Source: Congeria kusceri (taxonomy: Eukaryota; Mollusca; Bivalvia; Myida; Dreissenidae). Taken from it: DNA of 64,000 bases. The stretch is taken from the NCBI GenBank assembly GCA_027627225.1, contig CM051026.1, forward strand, positions 2,851,501 to 2,915,500. The letters are read 5' to 3'. A program made the position numbers and the translations under genes. Position 1 is the first letter of the stretch; each line of letters opens with the position of its first letter. The notes beneath the pieces were generated by a model. The model made no database searches. It saw nothing but the letters and a program-made list of their open reading frames with translations, and was not told where the DNA came from. Shown in pieces: positions 1-11,586 of the stretch.

Positions 1-650
1 ATGGCTGGCTAGATATTTCATCGTGTTGTTAAGAATATTCCAACATTACAACGATAATTTTGTCGAGTCCTTGCGTTCTATTGCATCGTCCCTTGAAAGC
101 CAGAGGGCGCCAACAACATATGTGCACAGAAGGCTGATAACCACTTCTGGCTTTCTATTTATAGTGTACGAATATAGAAGGGGCACTCAAAAGTTGCATT
201 GATTTACATCATTGCAAACAAGACATGTTGATTCACTTCTTTTTTGGCCAGAGTAGTGTGAATATTTTCAAATTAGCCGATGCAATATTAGGATTTATTT
301 ATTTGGGACTACTGGGGGAAATTTTTACAACAATTTACTGGATATTGAGAAAGGTGAAAAGTTGGGTTAGACAGCTACGCCTGAAAAATGTATACGATTT
401 AAAGTATTGCAGTGTTCGATTGCTAATTCATTAAAAAAAACTTACCCAATAAAGTTGCACATGCCACGATTTCTACTACTAATCTACTTCAACTGCTACT
501 ACTGCAACCTATATTCAAAGTATGTGCTTGTTGGCGCAAAATTGTGCTGAAAGAATCCCCTCACATATTTGTCTGTACAGTAATTTAATCAAAATAATTA
601 TTTGCAATACATTAATTGCTGAAATAACATTGGAATGTTGATGGTCAAGA
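1..650. other. no recognisable gene
   Basis: I see only AT-rich non-coding sequence. Open frames here are short (the longest is 69 codons at 225-434), are not bounded by convincing splice sites and resemble no family I know. Confidence 0.6.
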
Positions 651-976
651 AAACAAGAGCTGTTTGTAAAACAGGTATGCTCCCTCTAAGTTTAAACATT
701 TTTACAAACATCAGGTTTCGATGAAAACTGTTGGACACGGAGAGCGGCAACTGTTCGAAATGGCCAATATTACATAAATCAAGGGCCATAGCTCTGCATT
801 TCCTTGGACAAATTGGTTGATCATCAACCTTGGCTATGATATTGTCTCAAACATTTTCATCAAGTTTAGCGATGAAAACTGTTGGACTTCAAGAGCGGAA
901 ACAAAAGTGGTCTGCCAACTGACTGACCGACGGACCGACATTAGCAAACCCAATATACCCCGATGTGGGGCAAAAA
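651..976 (-). mobile_element. HINE/pearl-like element, GCCCC family A, minus orientation
   Basis: Read on the minus strand, this starts with a GCCCCAC...GGGG palindrome near 976, continues into a GTCGGTCCGTCGGTCAGTC tetranucleotide run, then one or two 'TTTCCGCTC..AAGTCCAACAGTTTTCATC' modules. It ends with a GGGAGCATA box followed by a CTGTTT-TAC-AAACAG hairpin and CTCTTGTT. The same order is seen in the plus-strand elements at 33.8 and 41.6 kb, which makes it a shortened family member. It is the only clearly minus-oriented member in the window. It is non-coding. Confidence 0.7.
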
Positions 977-1696
977 TAGTATTTGATAATGAGAATATTT
1001 GAATACATGTAGGTCTACTTAAGAAAGAACTAACATCGCAAATTTGTCCTGGACCCCTATTCATAAATATTTTGACCAAGTAACTTTATCTAAAAACTGT
1101 GGAATGTTAAGTATTATTTCTTATTAATTAATATTTTACGTATACAGACTTATAAAGATGACATTGTCAGTAATATGACAGTAATTTAGTAGAATGTTAT
1201 CTTTATATCTTTTGCATGTATTAATTATAATTTCTAGTTCCTGTATTTGTCATAGACGGTGACCGCTCAACATGTTTTGTTACCTCCATCAAGGAGGAAA
1301 TGTGGTTATAACCTATGCTTAAAGGATTTTCTTTTTGTTGCTTGTTATATGTTGCATCCGCCAAATAGGTTATGTTTTTGTTACAGTTTTTTTATTATCC
1401 ATCGTCTGTAAGCGACTTTATTTTAAAAGTTATGAAAGGAATTTCATGAACTTTTCTGGAAAGGCTGGAAATTGGCAAATTAGCAACCCGGTTGTATTTT
1501 GGTTGTAATCTGGATCACTGTCGTATTCAAGGAATTGTTGAAAGGTTCTTTGTTCATGGCAGATATGTATGCAAGGGGAGTAACATGCTACATCTCTGGA
1601 AAATGTAAATTGTTTTGTAGCTTAACTGGTGGAGGTTTGAGCTTTCAGAGTGCTTACAGTTTGTTTATCTGTTCGTCTGTTTACAACTTGATGCTT
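977..1696. other. no recognisable gene
   Basis: AT-rich sequence with no supported exon, RNA gene or repeat structure that I could recognise. Confidence 0.55.
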
Positions 1697-1746
1697 TATT
1701 ATTACTATTATTATTATTATTGTTATTATTATTATTATTACTATTT
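1697..1746 (+). repeat. (TAT)n microsatellite
   Basis: About 50 bases of interrupted TTA/TAT trinucleotide repeat. It causes the tyrosine-rich or isoleucine-rich frames on the two strands, which are not genes. Confidence 0.9.
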
Positions 1747-1979
1747 TAGGCAATTTCTTCATGCATAATTGTACTGCTTGACAGTTTACAGTTGACAAAT
1801 GTATAAGGGGAGATAGTTTCCACGCATATTGGAGAAGCACGAGAAAATTGAGGTTTTCTTTTAAGTTGCATCTAAAGGAAAATTACTTGGAAGTTATGGT
1901 CAGCCTATGAACATTAACAAACTTAGTTGACAGAAAGTATTAGGGGGATGAAAACTTGCATACCAACTGCTTGGTCTGT

Positions 1980-2076
1980 AAACACTGGCTCCACCTTTTT
2001 TTGGAAGTGAATGGAAAATGAGCCGATGCAAAGTCCATTTTCCATTCACCTCCAAACAGAGGTGGAGCCAATGTTT
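1980..2076. repeat. long near-perfect hairpin (41-bp arms)
   Basis: The left arm 1980-2020 and right arm 2036-2076 are reverse complements at 37 of 41 positions, with a 15-base loop. Flanking bases (about 1968-1979 and 2077-2096) may extend the stem with bulges. The size suits either a small MITE-like palindrome or a miRNA-type precursor. The sequence alone does not decide between them. Confidence 0.75.
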
Positions 2077-2096
2077 ATAGTCCGTGAACTAAGCCA

Positions 2097-2836
2097 ACAA
2101 CTTACTAAGTTTTTTATGTAGATTAGTCACGAACATTTGAAATGTGAGTTTATTCTGAATAAACTATTATTTGGAACTAACTGTAAGCTTTTTCATAAAC
2201 AAGTTTGAGTTATTTTTACATCTAAAATAACGTGTAGTTGGTTGTGTTTTAATATTTGTACAACAAAACACAGGACACTTTTTGGGGTTCCTTTTCTGCT
2301 TTGATGAAATAATAGAATAATTCCTCTTCTTGAACATCAACAGTAACAGCCGGCGTCACACTATTGTCCTTTTCGGTTGCCTGACTAACTTCGAAGCAAA
2401 ATCGTATTTTAGTAACTCTACGGAATGTCTGTCTTTCAAACCTTTTTAATATGTCATTCACAGCATTTTGCAAAGAGTAACAGAAAATGTGCACTGGATA
2501 ATCATTTCGTTCATTAGTTGTGTACTTTAATGAAGATGATTACAGTTACATGAAACACTTACATTGCAAAAGAACCTGAAAGAGGTTAACAAATACATAA
2601 CACATTATATATTGCAACATTATAACAAATGAGATAGTTCATAAAAGGGGGAGATCAATGGATTTACATAATATACTGTACATGTCTGAATATTCAAACT
2701 GTATCACATGTTTGTATGTTTCTGCAACGATTATATAAGATCAAGCGTTAAGCTTCATGAGTAGAAAAACATGACCGATCATATAAAGGAGATATACGAC
2801 CATACTGCAGTACCATGGGCGGGTTCGCTGGAATAG
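2097..2836. other. no recognisable gene
   Basis: AT-rich non-coding sequence. A minus-strand open frame of 81 codons at 2249-2494 has no recognisable domain and no supporting splice context. Confidence 0.5.
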
Positions 2837-3255
2837 GAGTTATCAATATTAACAAGGAATATCAATCATAACAATAGAAATCAGAGGTAACAAGGGAGAT
2901 CAATTATAACAAGGGAGACCAATCATAATATGGTTGATCAAAATTATAGCAGGGAAGATAAATTATAACAAGGGATACCAGTCAATATAGGGGAGGTCAG
3001 TCACAACAGATGAAATCAATCATAACAGAGGAGATCAGTCATAAAATCTAAGATCAATCATAACAGCTGATATCATTCATAAAAAAGAAGTCAGTCATAA
3101 CCGGGGAAATCAATCATAACAGGTAAAATCAGTAATAACAAGTGAAGGCAATAATTACAGGGGAAATAAATCATACCAGTTGTGAAGAATTAGAACAAGG
3201 CATACGTCAAAAGAGAGATCAATTGTTACGGGGGGAGTTCATCCATAGCCGGAGA
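2837..3255 (+). repeat. degenerate 19-bp minisatellite
   Basis: About 20 diverged copies of a 19-bp unit close to GGGAGATCAATCATAACAA. Phase is kept for several units in a row and slips in places. Divergence between units is high, so the array is old or has lost homogenisation. Confidence 0.75.
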
Positions 3256-3634
3256 GCACAATGCATAAACAGGCAGTAACTCATAAAAGGGACGTTAAAT
3301 TACTTCAGAAAACCATGCAGACAAGATATCGGCATGAGTTATGTTTGTGTTGTATAGTTTTTTGTAACCTATTTGAAGACTTGCAAGGTTACCTCCCTTG
3401 TAAAAATATTTGCCATTGTCAACATATTGTGCCAGTTTTATTCTCAATATAATGTCAATTGATTTTAACAATAAAATACTGCTGAACATCATTACGATCC
3501 ACTCATAGTAAGCTTAGCATATATAATAGTACGTTAAAGAAAACCAAAAATATGTTAGATGTTCACAATTAAGCATGAAAATCCGAAGATAAACAATTAC
3601 CGCGGAATAGAGAGACCACGACAATAACGAGTTA

Positions 3635-3735
3635 TGGTCAAAACGTCGAGCGACCAAAACGTACAGTGTTTTTATGGTCAAAATGTTCCAAAAATTGGTC
3701 AAAACGTACACACATAGAAGTCAAAACGTACACAC
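3635..3735 (+). repeat. left subterminal GGTCAAAACGTAC repeats
   Basis: Four or five diverged copies of a core (G/T)GTCAAAACGTAC, some as GACCAAAACGTAC. They are the inverted counterpart of the array at 6594-6783. Confidence 0.75.
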
Positions 3736-3971
3736 ATAAAAGTCAAAAGTACAATGTGTTGAAACAGAATAAATGTAATCTATTTAAGGGCAAATAATTT
3801 TATTGTTAATCTGAATGGTTGGTTTGTTGACTTCGGAAGTTAAATATTTGTACGCTCTATTTAATTTGTAAAAATTGATTACTGTATAGGAACGCATTTT
3901 GCAGATCTTTTTATATTATCTGTAGACTAATAAAACAAAAGTTAATGAAGATTTTGTCACTGTTGTTGTTA

Positions 3972-5250
3972 ATTTTGCCCCCCTTCGAAGACGTGGGTGT
4001 ATCTTGCTTTGCACCTGTCCGTCCGTCGGTCAGTAGGTCGGTCGGTAGGCCTGTAGACCATTTCGTTTCCGCACGATATCTTGAGAACGCTTTGACCTAC
4101 AATCATGAAAGTAGGTACGCTGGTTACTTGGGAGAAAAGGAAGAACCCTACACATTTTGAGGTCAGCAGGTCAAAGGTCAAGGTCACCGTTGCTAAACAT
4201 AGAAAAAGGTTTCCCCTTAATAACTTGAGAATGCATTGAGATATTTTAATGAAACTTTATACACAGATACGTTACATCAAGACCTCGCTTGGGATTGCAT
4301 ATAGCGTGGGTGGGATCAAGGTGAAGGTCACCGTTACTAAAAATAGAAAAACGGTTTCCGCTCAATAACTTGAGATCGTAGTGGTTATTTCAATGAAACT
4401 TCACACATAGATACCTTATATTGAGACCTCTCTTGGCATTGCATATGGGGTGGGTGGGGTCAAGGTCACCATTACTAAAAATAGAAAAACCGTTTCCACT
4501 CAATAACTTGAGAACGCATTGAGATATTTTAATGAAACTTTATACATAGATACCTTACAACAAGACCTCGCTTGGGATTGCATATGGGGTGAGTTGGGTC
4601 AAGGTCAAGGTCACCGTTACTACAAATATAAAAACGGTTTTACGCTCAATAACTTGAGAACGCATCAAGATATTTTTATGAAACTTCATACATAGATACC
4701 TTATATTGAGACCTCGCTTGGGATTGCATATGGGTGTGTGGGGTCATTGTCAAGGTCAACATTATTAAAAATAGTAAAACACGGTTTAAGCACAATAACT
4801 TGAGAACGCATCTAGATATTTCAATGAAACTTCATACATATATACTTTATATAGAGACTTCGCTTGGGATTGCATATGGAATGGGTGGAGTCAAGGTCAC
4901 TGTTGCTAAAAATAGAAAAACAGTTTCAGTTCAATAACTTGAGAATGCATCGTGATATTTCAATGAAACTTCGTACATAGTTACCTTATATCGAGACCTC
5001 TCTTGGGATTTCATATGGGGTGGGTGGGGTCAAGGTCACCATTACTTAAAATCGAAAAACGGTTTCCGCTCAATAACTTGAGAACACATTGAGATATTTT
5101 AATGAAACGTCATACATGGATACCATATATTCTCGAGACCTCGCTTGGGATTGCATATTAAAACAAATTCTCAACAATTGCACATATTCACAACTTGTCT
5201 GCAAGGGGGGGGGGGGGCATACATGTTTTACAAACATCTCTTGTTTTATT
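3972..5250 (+). mobile_element. tandem-core element, family B (about 140-bp modules)
   Basis: The left end has TTTTGCCCCCCTTCGAAG, followed by a CTGTCCGTCCGTCGGTC tetranucleotide run. About seven modules of roughly 140 bp follow, each with 'CAATAACTTGAGAACGCAT', 'ATGAAACTTCATACATAGA', 'GAGACCTCGCTTGGGATTG' and 'GGTCAAGGTCACC'. The right end has a G-run with GGGGCATA, the hairpin ATGTTT-TAC-AAACAT and CTCTTGTTTT. It codes for nothing. It is nested inside the 3631-6791 element. Confidence 0.8.
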
Positions 5251-6064
5251 TCATTTTTTATAAAACAAAATGGTTCTGCCAATGGATGGTTTGAGGAAGT
5301 AGTTACAAATAAAACTTATTTTAGAAATGTCATTTATTTCCATCACACATGTATATTGTGGGGTTAACAGCTAAATCACAACGTACTGCTATACATAGAG
5401 GTCACTATTATATTTCATCATTTTACATTCATTTTAATTACTTTTAATTGTTTATACTTTTTGTACATTTGTCAGTATGATACTAGGGATTCATTTCTTC
5501 ATTAATAACTTACTCTCTAGAATCCATATATTAAATCTAATTACCACGGTATTTGGACCAAATCACACCTACCAGTATCTTGTATATTGTCAACACAAAG
5601 TGTCAAAATACATACATGTACCAATTAACGCAGTAATCAATTGGAGATATGGTCTCTAATTAAGAAAATGTCCCAGAGTTTACTTCTCAGTCATACATGA
5701 TGGGTCCATGCATGTTTATGCAAGTCTTTTGATGTATCATAAATATATGCATTTTTTTGCATAATGAAGCAGCATTTTTTTAGCACACAGCTGTTTATAA
5801 TAAATGTACATATTTGCATTTTATAAGCCAATATTTAAATGGATGAATGAAGTTTAAATGATGTTAAATAATATATATAGTCTCTGGTAATTTTTGTATG
5901 AATGACCATGTAACAATCGTATTTTGATATTTTAATATTGGCTATATAAACATGGATGAGATTAATGAAGTATATATCAATATATATAGTGTAATGCATA
6001 ATAGAAATGAATGTGTTGTTTTTTCGCTTACAAATATCGATGAAATTGATGATATTTGGATTTA

Positions 6065-6292
6065 GGCCAACTATGACATGTTACCTTTTAACTTCACTCT
6101 TGAAGCAATACAAACATTCCTGGCCAACTATGATATGTTACCTTTTAACTTCACTCTTGAAGCAATACAAACATTCCTGGCCAACTATGATACGTTACAT
6201 TTTAACTTCACTCTTGAAGCGATACAAACATTCCTGGACAACTATGATATGTTACCTTTTAACTTCACTCTTGAAGCAATACAAACATTCCT
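6065..6292 (+). repeat. 57-bp tandem repeat, 4 copies
   Basis: Four head-to-tail units begin at 6065, 6122, 6179 and 6236. They are nearly identical, differing at a few positions only. Because 57 is 19 codons, two overlapping frames stay open across the array (87 and 118 codons). This openness follows from the period and is not in itself evidence of a protein. Confidence 0.9.
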
Positions 6293-6593
6293 TACAACAT
6301 TTCAACATATTCTTTGTTATTTCATTATTATTTTTTTTTAATCATAAGAGTTCTCCCCTGTGATATGATACATTTGAAAGTAGCCAAAATAAAGTTACTG
6401 CTAAAAGCATTTATCAATTTTAAAAATAATGAAAGATATGATTAGCTCTTACATCTTCTTTAATCTTATTTAAATGTTGTTGTTTTTTTCTCTAAGTCTT
6501 GCTTTTGACCAAACTGCTGATGTTTTCAATATGCATTTTTGAGATCTAAAATAAAATAAAAAAATGTAATAAACAAATTTTAAAGCCCGTCAA

Positions 6594-6783
6594 AGGTACG
6601 TTTTGACTTATTGTAGGTACGTTTTGACCATGTACGTTTTGGTCATGGTACGTTTTGACCATGTACGTTTTGGTCATGGTACGTTTTGACCATGTACGTT
6701 TTGGTCATGGTACGTTTTGACCATGTACGTTTTGTCATGGTACGTTTTGACCATGTACGTTTTGTCATGGTACGTTTTGACCA
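6594..6783 (+). repeat. right subterminal tandem array, 31-bp unit
   Basis: About five to six copies of a unit made of two halves, GGTACGTTTTGACCAT and GTACGTTTTGGTCAT. Each unit has internal dyad symmetry (GACCA...TGGTC), and the whole array is inverted relative to 3635-3735. Two of the later copies have lost one G. Confidence 0.85.
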
Positions 6784-6799
6784 GATCCCAGAATAACGA

Positions 6800-8248
6800 T
6801 GCCGAGTATACTTCAGACTTCAGTAATGCTGCAAGTACGAGGCACAGGTGCTGGTAACAATCATGTTTATTTATGTTGAGAACTATGTTTTATTGTAGTG
6901 TTTATATGTATGGAACATACCGGTAAATAAACATTGTTACAGGCATGGGTGAGTAATGCCTAGCTCACAATTAAACAGACACCCATCCAATTTTCCTGAG
7001 TTTAAGCAGGGAGAAAATAATCGGAGACGAATCCCCCGATATATTAGTGACCAGCCAGCAATTTGCCTATTGTTCATGACATTTGCCTAACTTTTAGCCC
7101 ATTTTTGGTTTGCGTCCGGCCAGCATTTGCCCAATGTGCAACTGCACTAGCCTGAAGTTATGACCTCTATCCCCCTGCTACACTAATTCTGTTTACATGC
7201 TGATGTCTGCTTGATTATATGACATTATTTATTCCAATGTTTTTGATTGTGAACTTGTGAAATTGAATAAGGAATTCATTAGGGGCATAAAATTAAAGGG
7301 TAAATGTAAAAATGAAATATTTTAAAATGCATGTTCGCATTTCCTAGCAAGCACTTATATTTGTTGTTAAACACATTTAAATTGTTGTAGCGTATAAACT
7401 CCTCCCTTAAAATCGCCGCATTTGATTGGTTAATGAGATCGTTGTGGGCGGAACTACATTGTTCAGTCATTTGTCAATTACACTGATGAAAGTGAGATCT
7501 TATTGATCAATACAGCGTTAGTTTATGACCCTTCGGTTAAAAATCTGTGCAATTTGATAAAGGGATTAAGGGTTGTCACTTTGAAAATTAAGGCATGTCG
7601 GCTTTCTTTAAGCATGTTGGCAAGTGAAACAGGCCTGCTGGAAACCTTGTGCACTGTTAAATAATTGATTATTATATAATTATTTGGCATAACAAAATGC
7701 ATACAGCTAATAAGTGTTGCCGTTATCATTTCTTATGTTTTAAAAGAAGTCTAAATAGCATTAAATGTGTATAATGTGTGGCCAGACATGTCTAACTGTC
7801 GGACAGGTATCTTGTTGTCTTCAGCTTTGTACCCAAAATTTGGATTCCAATAAAATGAATTTTTTTAACTTAGTTCAAATAAATAATTTTTGTAGGAATG
7901 ATTCTTACAAGTAGGTAGCGGGAAAGGAAACAAACCATATTTTATTTTAGGCCTATTGGAACACAGAACTTAAACTCCTATACATTCAATGTGAGTCACA
8001 CACACGCCTGCACCCCAATTTCAGCAAACAAGCAGTTCGTCACTTTAGTTCAAGAGCTCTATAAGTACTTTTTTATATGGCATTGCAGATATTGAGTTAT
8101 TGAACTAAGGTGTTGGCACCTGGGGCGTTTCCTCTAGAAAGTTCTAATAAGGTCGGATGGCTCATAATATCAAGGCTGGGCTCATAGATGTTCAAGGTAG
8201 GAAGCCCAGTTGGCTCGCCCTGATTGTTAGTTTATATCCCTGCATGGT
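6800..8248. other. no recognisable gene
   Basis: AT-rich intergenic or intronic sequence. No exon-like frame with plausible splice sites, tRNA or repeat structure was recognised. Confidence 0.5.
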
Positions 8249-8609
8249 CTCCTGTGTGGTTGTAACCTGTTGACAAGCACAGATAATGTTTTATGTATTT
8301 GCCTTGAAGTACATTTTGGACAATGTTCCAGATTAGGAATGTTGACCGATTTCTAGAAAGTGAAAATCAGAAATTGCAAATTGTAAATTCTAGGACCAAA
8401 AGGCTTGCGATTTTGGATTCCCTGAATATTTATATTGTTCCCAGATTTTGTATAGTTAATTGATGAACACTGTAACTTTAAGTTTTACACCATTCAGCAA
8501 TGAGATGTTAGCCTGTGTAATAAGTATCGTTAAATGTGTTGAATCACTTATCAATAAGACTGTCTAAATGGTGTCAGGTATCAGGTCGGGTAACCCTTCT
8601 ATCTGGGTT

Positions 8610-8955
8610 GCAAATAATTACTGGGTTTCCTTGATAATAGGTCATCAACCTTTAATACAGCTTAAAATAACATTAGTTGAAGACTTCAATGTAGTTTTGC
8701 TTTTAATTTCAACTTAGCACATTATTACATAAATATATTTGTACTATACAATTATATCTTAGTACAAAACAATATATTCCTAGCAAATAATTACTGGGTA
8801 CCCTTGATAATAGGTTATCATCCTTCAATACAGCTTAAAATAACATTGGTTGAAGACTTCAATGTATTTTTGCTTTTAATTTCAACTTAGCACATTATTA
8901 CATAAATATATTTGTACTATACAATTATATCTTAGTACAAAACAATATATTCCTA
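8610..8955 (+). repeat. 173-bp tandem duplication
   Basis: Two adjacent, nearly identical copies (8610-8782 and 8783-8955), each ending in '...ACAATATATTCCTAG'. The R2 partner has a single copy near 22170-22270, so this duplication is younger than the segmental duplication. Confidence 0.9.
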
Positions 8956-9164
8956 GTTACTATATGTATACTTAACTCAGCATTAAGACCGTAACATTTT
9001 CAAACGCCTCTATAAATATGCTATTTGATAAAATGAATGGTGACTAGTTTAAGTTCTGTTCAAGGGAAATAACCATTGTCGGTACCCTGGTAATTCAGCG
9101 GCAGGTACTCAGGTATTTATTACTACTTATCCCAGCCCTTAACAGGCAGCTGTCAACTGACCAG

Positions 9165-9513
9165 TTCTATGTTGTAGCATTTATTGCAGTTAAATGAACT
9201 ATACGTTTCTATGTTGTAGCATTGATTGCAGTTAAATGAACTATACGTTTTTATGTTGTAGCATTTATTGCAGTTAAATGAACTATACGTTTCTATGTTG
9301 TAGCATTTATTGCAGTTAAATGAACTATACGTTTCTATGTTGTAGCATTGATTGCAGTTAAATGAACTATACGTTTCTTTGTTGTAGCATTTATTGCAGT
9401 TAAATGAACTTTACGTTTCTATGTTGTAGCATTTATTGCAGTTAAATGAACTATACGTTGCTATGTTGAAGCATTTATTGCAGTTAAATGAACTATACGT
9501 TTCTATGTTGCTC
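9165..9513 (+). repeat. 42-bp minisatellite, about 8 copies
   Basis: Unit of 42 bp containing GCAGTTAAATGAACTATACG and TTCTATGTTGTAGCATT, with few differences between copies. The R2 partner has one unit at the matching place (22493-22520), so the array grew in R1 only. It sits just upstream of the EGF-like exon. Confidence 0.9.
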
Positions 9514-9567
9514 ATGATTTTGAAAGTGAAGTCAACAGTGTTTCTGTGTAATTACAGGGTGCTGCAG

Positions 9568-9667
9568 GCTACACCTCTGATGGCACCTGTACATGTGACC
9601 GGAACTTTGGAGGACCGCCCTTTGACGTACTTTGATGACTGCCACCTACAACCAAACTGCACACAAG
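9568..9667 (+). pseudogene. EGF-like exon, frameshifted copy
   Basis: A 100-bp stretch between an acceptor (GTGCTGCAG) and a donor (CACAAG then GTTTGT), in phase 1 at both ends as usual for EGF modules. The conceptual peptide begins GYTSDGTCTCDRNFGG and, after a shift, continues FDDCHLQPNCTQG. The partner exon at 22564-22654 has two extra bases before the FDDC codons; their loss here throws the frame into two stops. It is therefore best read as a broken EGF-like exon of an extracellular multi-EGF protein. Sequencing error is the alternative. The parent gene is not identified. Confidence 0.5.
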
Positions 9668-9765
9668 GTTTGTTGTGTTGAATACAAAAAAAAACTACAA
9701 AACTACCAGCAGACTTAGCATACTTTCACAGGGTTGGCAAAATCCTGTATTGCCTTATTTTTCAG

Positions 9766-10960
9766 TTTTTATGTCCCCGGCATCTTGATGCAGGAGGCAT
9801 ATAGTGATTGTCCTTCCCTCCGTGAAAAGGTTAAGTAGATTTTACCGTTTTGTCTAGCACCAACTACGCGTATTACAACACTTAGATACTTACACAGTTG
9901 TTACTTACGACCATTCCCAATCCACCCACATCACCCAACCTCAACTTGACCTTGACCTTGAACTAATTATGCTCCCCTTTGAAGAAGTGGAGGTATATGG
10001 CTTTGCACCTGTCGGTCAGCTGGTTGATCTGTCTGTAGACCATTTTGTTACTGCATGATATCTAGAGAACGCTTTGACCTACGATCTTATAATTTGGTAT
10101 GCTGGTTACTTGCGAGGAAAGGAAGACGCCTATTGATTTTGAGGTCAAGGTCACATGGGCTTGTAACATGAAATTCGTGTCCGCACAATATCTAGAGAAC
10201 GCTTTAACCTACAATCATTTTAGTTGGTATGCTGGTTACTTGGGAGGAAAGGAAGACGCCTATTAATTTTGAGGTCAACAGTTAAAGGTCAATGTGACAG
10301 AGGCTTTTAACATGAATACTGTTTTCTCCGTAAACCATTTTGTTTCCGCATGATATCTAGAGAACGCTTCGACCTACGATCATCTAAGTTACTATGCTGG
10401 TTACACAGGAGGAAAGGAAGAAGCCTATGGATTTTGAGGTCAACCAGTCAGAGGTCAAGGTCATCGGGACTTGTAACATGAAAACTGTTTCCTCTCTAGA
10501 CCATTTCGTTTCCGCATGATATGTCGAATATGCTTTGTTGTAAGATCATCCAAGTTGGTATGCTGATTACTCGGGAGGAATGGAAAACGCCTATTAATTT
10601 TGAGGTCAACAGGTCAAAGGTCAAGGTCACAGGATTGTAACATGAAAATTGTTTTCTCCATATACCATTTTGGTTCCGTAGGATATCTACAGAACGCTTG
10701 GACCTATGATCATCCAAGTTACTATGCTGGTTACTCGGGAGGAAATGAAGAAGCCTATGGGTAACTAGATTTTACCGTTGCGTCTAATACCAACACAGCT
10801 TACTACAACAATTGGATATTTACACATTTGTTACTTATTACCATTCCCAATCCACCCATATCACCCACCCTCACTTTTATCTTGACTTTGATCTAATTTG
10901 GACTAAGAAATGGGCTATCCAGCATCAACCGGGGCATGTGTGTTTATCAAATACAGAATC
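9766..10960 (+). mobile_element. composite insertion with family B core, absent from R2
   Basis: R2 reads straight through this site (22750-22762), so it is a filled site. The outer ends carry ATGTCCCCGG and CCGGGGCAT as short inverted repeats. Inside, two direct copies of about 130 bp ('TAGATTTTACCGT...' from 9836 and 10766) flank an inner tandem-core element starting ATTATGCTCCCC at 9967. The inner part has modules 'CCATTTTGTTTCCGCATGATATCTAGAGAACGC' of about 150 bp, each followed by 'TGAGGTCAACAGGTCAAAGGTCAAGG'-like text. Confidence 0.75.
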
Positions 10961-11365
10961 TTGTTGACAAATGATTTTGCTGCTTTTCAGTAATTTGCAG
11001 TAGTAATAAGTAATTGTGGCAAGATTTCACTCATCCATACATGCTTTGGGATAAGCTGGGCAATACACTACAGACAATTGATTTCGACAACCCTGTTCCG
11101 ATAACTGTGAACGTTCTAAAAATGCAGAGTGGGCTGATACTATTTCAATCAGCATACAGTAAGATATAAATTAGGTTATCATGTACTCTATCATGGCATC
11201 ACATGATCTCATGTATAAAAATCACGTGACAGTGAGTGCCAAGGTTCAATGTAAGAAGCACAGGACGTCGAGGATCATCGTCCACAATGACCTTGAAAAT
11301 GTTAGAGGTCAGATTAATGACGTAAAAGATTTATCTCAAAGTTAGATAGTGGTGATACAGGATTT

Positions 11366-11415
11366 CAACTAGTCCACTGTGTCACGTACTCAACTAGTCC
11401 ACTGTGTCACGTACT
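11366..11415 (+). repeat. 25-bp tandem duplication
   Basis: Two identical adjacent copies of a 25-bp unit (11366-11390, 11391-11415) containing TCCACTGTGTCACGTACT. The R2 partner has one copy near 23145. Confidence 0.9.
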
Positions 11416-11586
11416 AAATGGACCAGATTCTGGACTGTGATTTTCGATCTCTCTGCTTGAAATGACCCTGTATGTCACCGGGTATGGTAATGATACAGGG
11501 CCATTAAACTTTGTGTTCCTAAGTATCAATTCATTCATACCGGTACATATCAAATAAAAGGTTAATTTGTGTTATGTTGGTCCAGC

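Larger units (their letters stand above)
3631..6791. mobile_element. 3.16-kb foldback-like element with 8-bp target duplication
   Basis: A perfect 8-bp direct repeat, AATAACGA, lies at 3623-3630 and 6792-6799. Just inside it the ends are inverted repeats: TGGTCAAAACGT then GACCAAAACGTAC on the left, and their reverse complements on the right. The right end has expanded the motif into a subterminal tandem array. The interior holds a tandem-core element (3972-5250), a 57-bp tandem array and AT-rich filler, but no transposase reading frame, so it would be non-autonomous. An 8-bp duplication is known for hAT and P-like transposons; the family here is not recognised. Confidence 0.65.

Noticed and set aside
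1499..1840. Tyr-rich and Ile-rich frames on both strands
   Set aside because: They come from the (TAT)n microsatellite.
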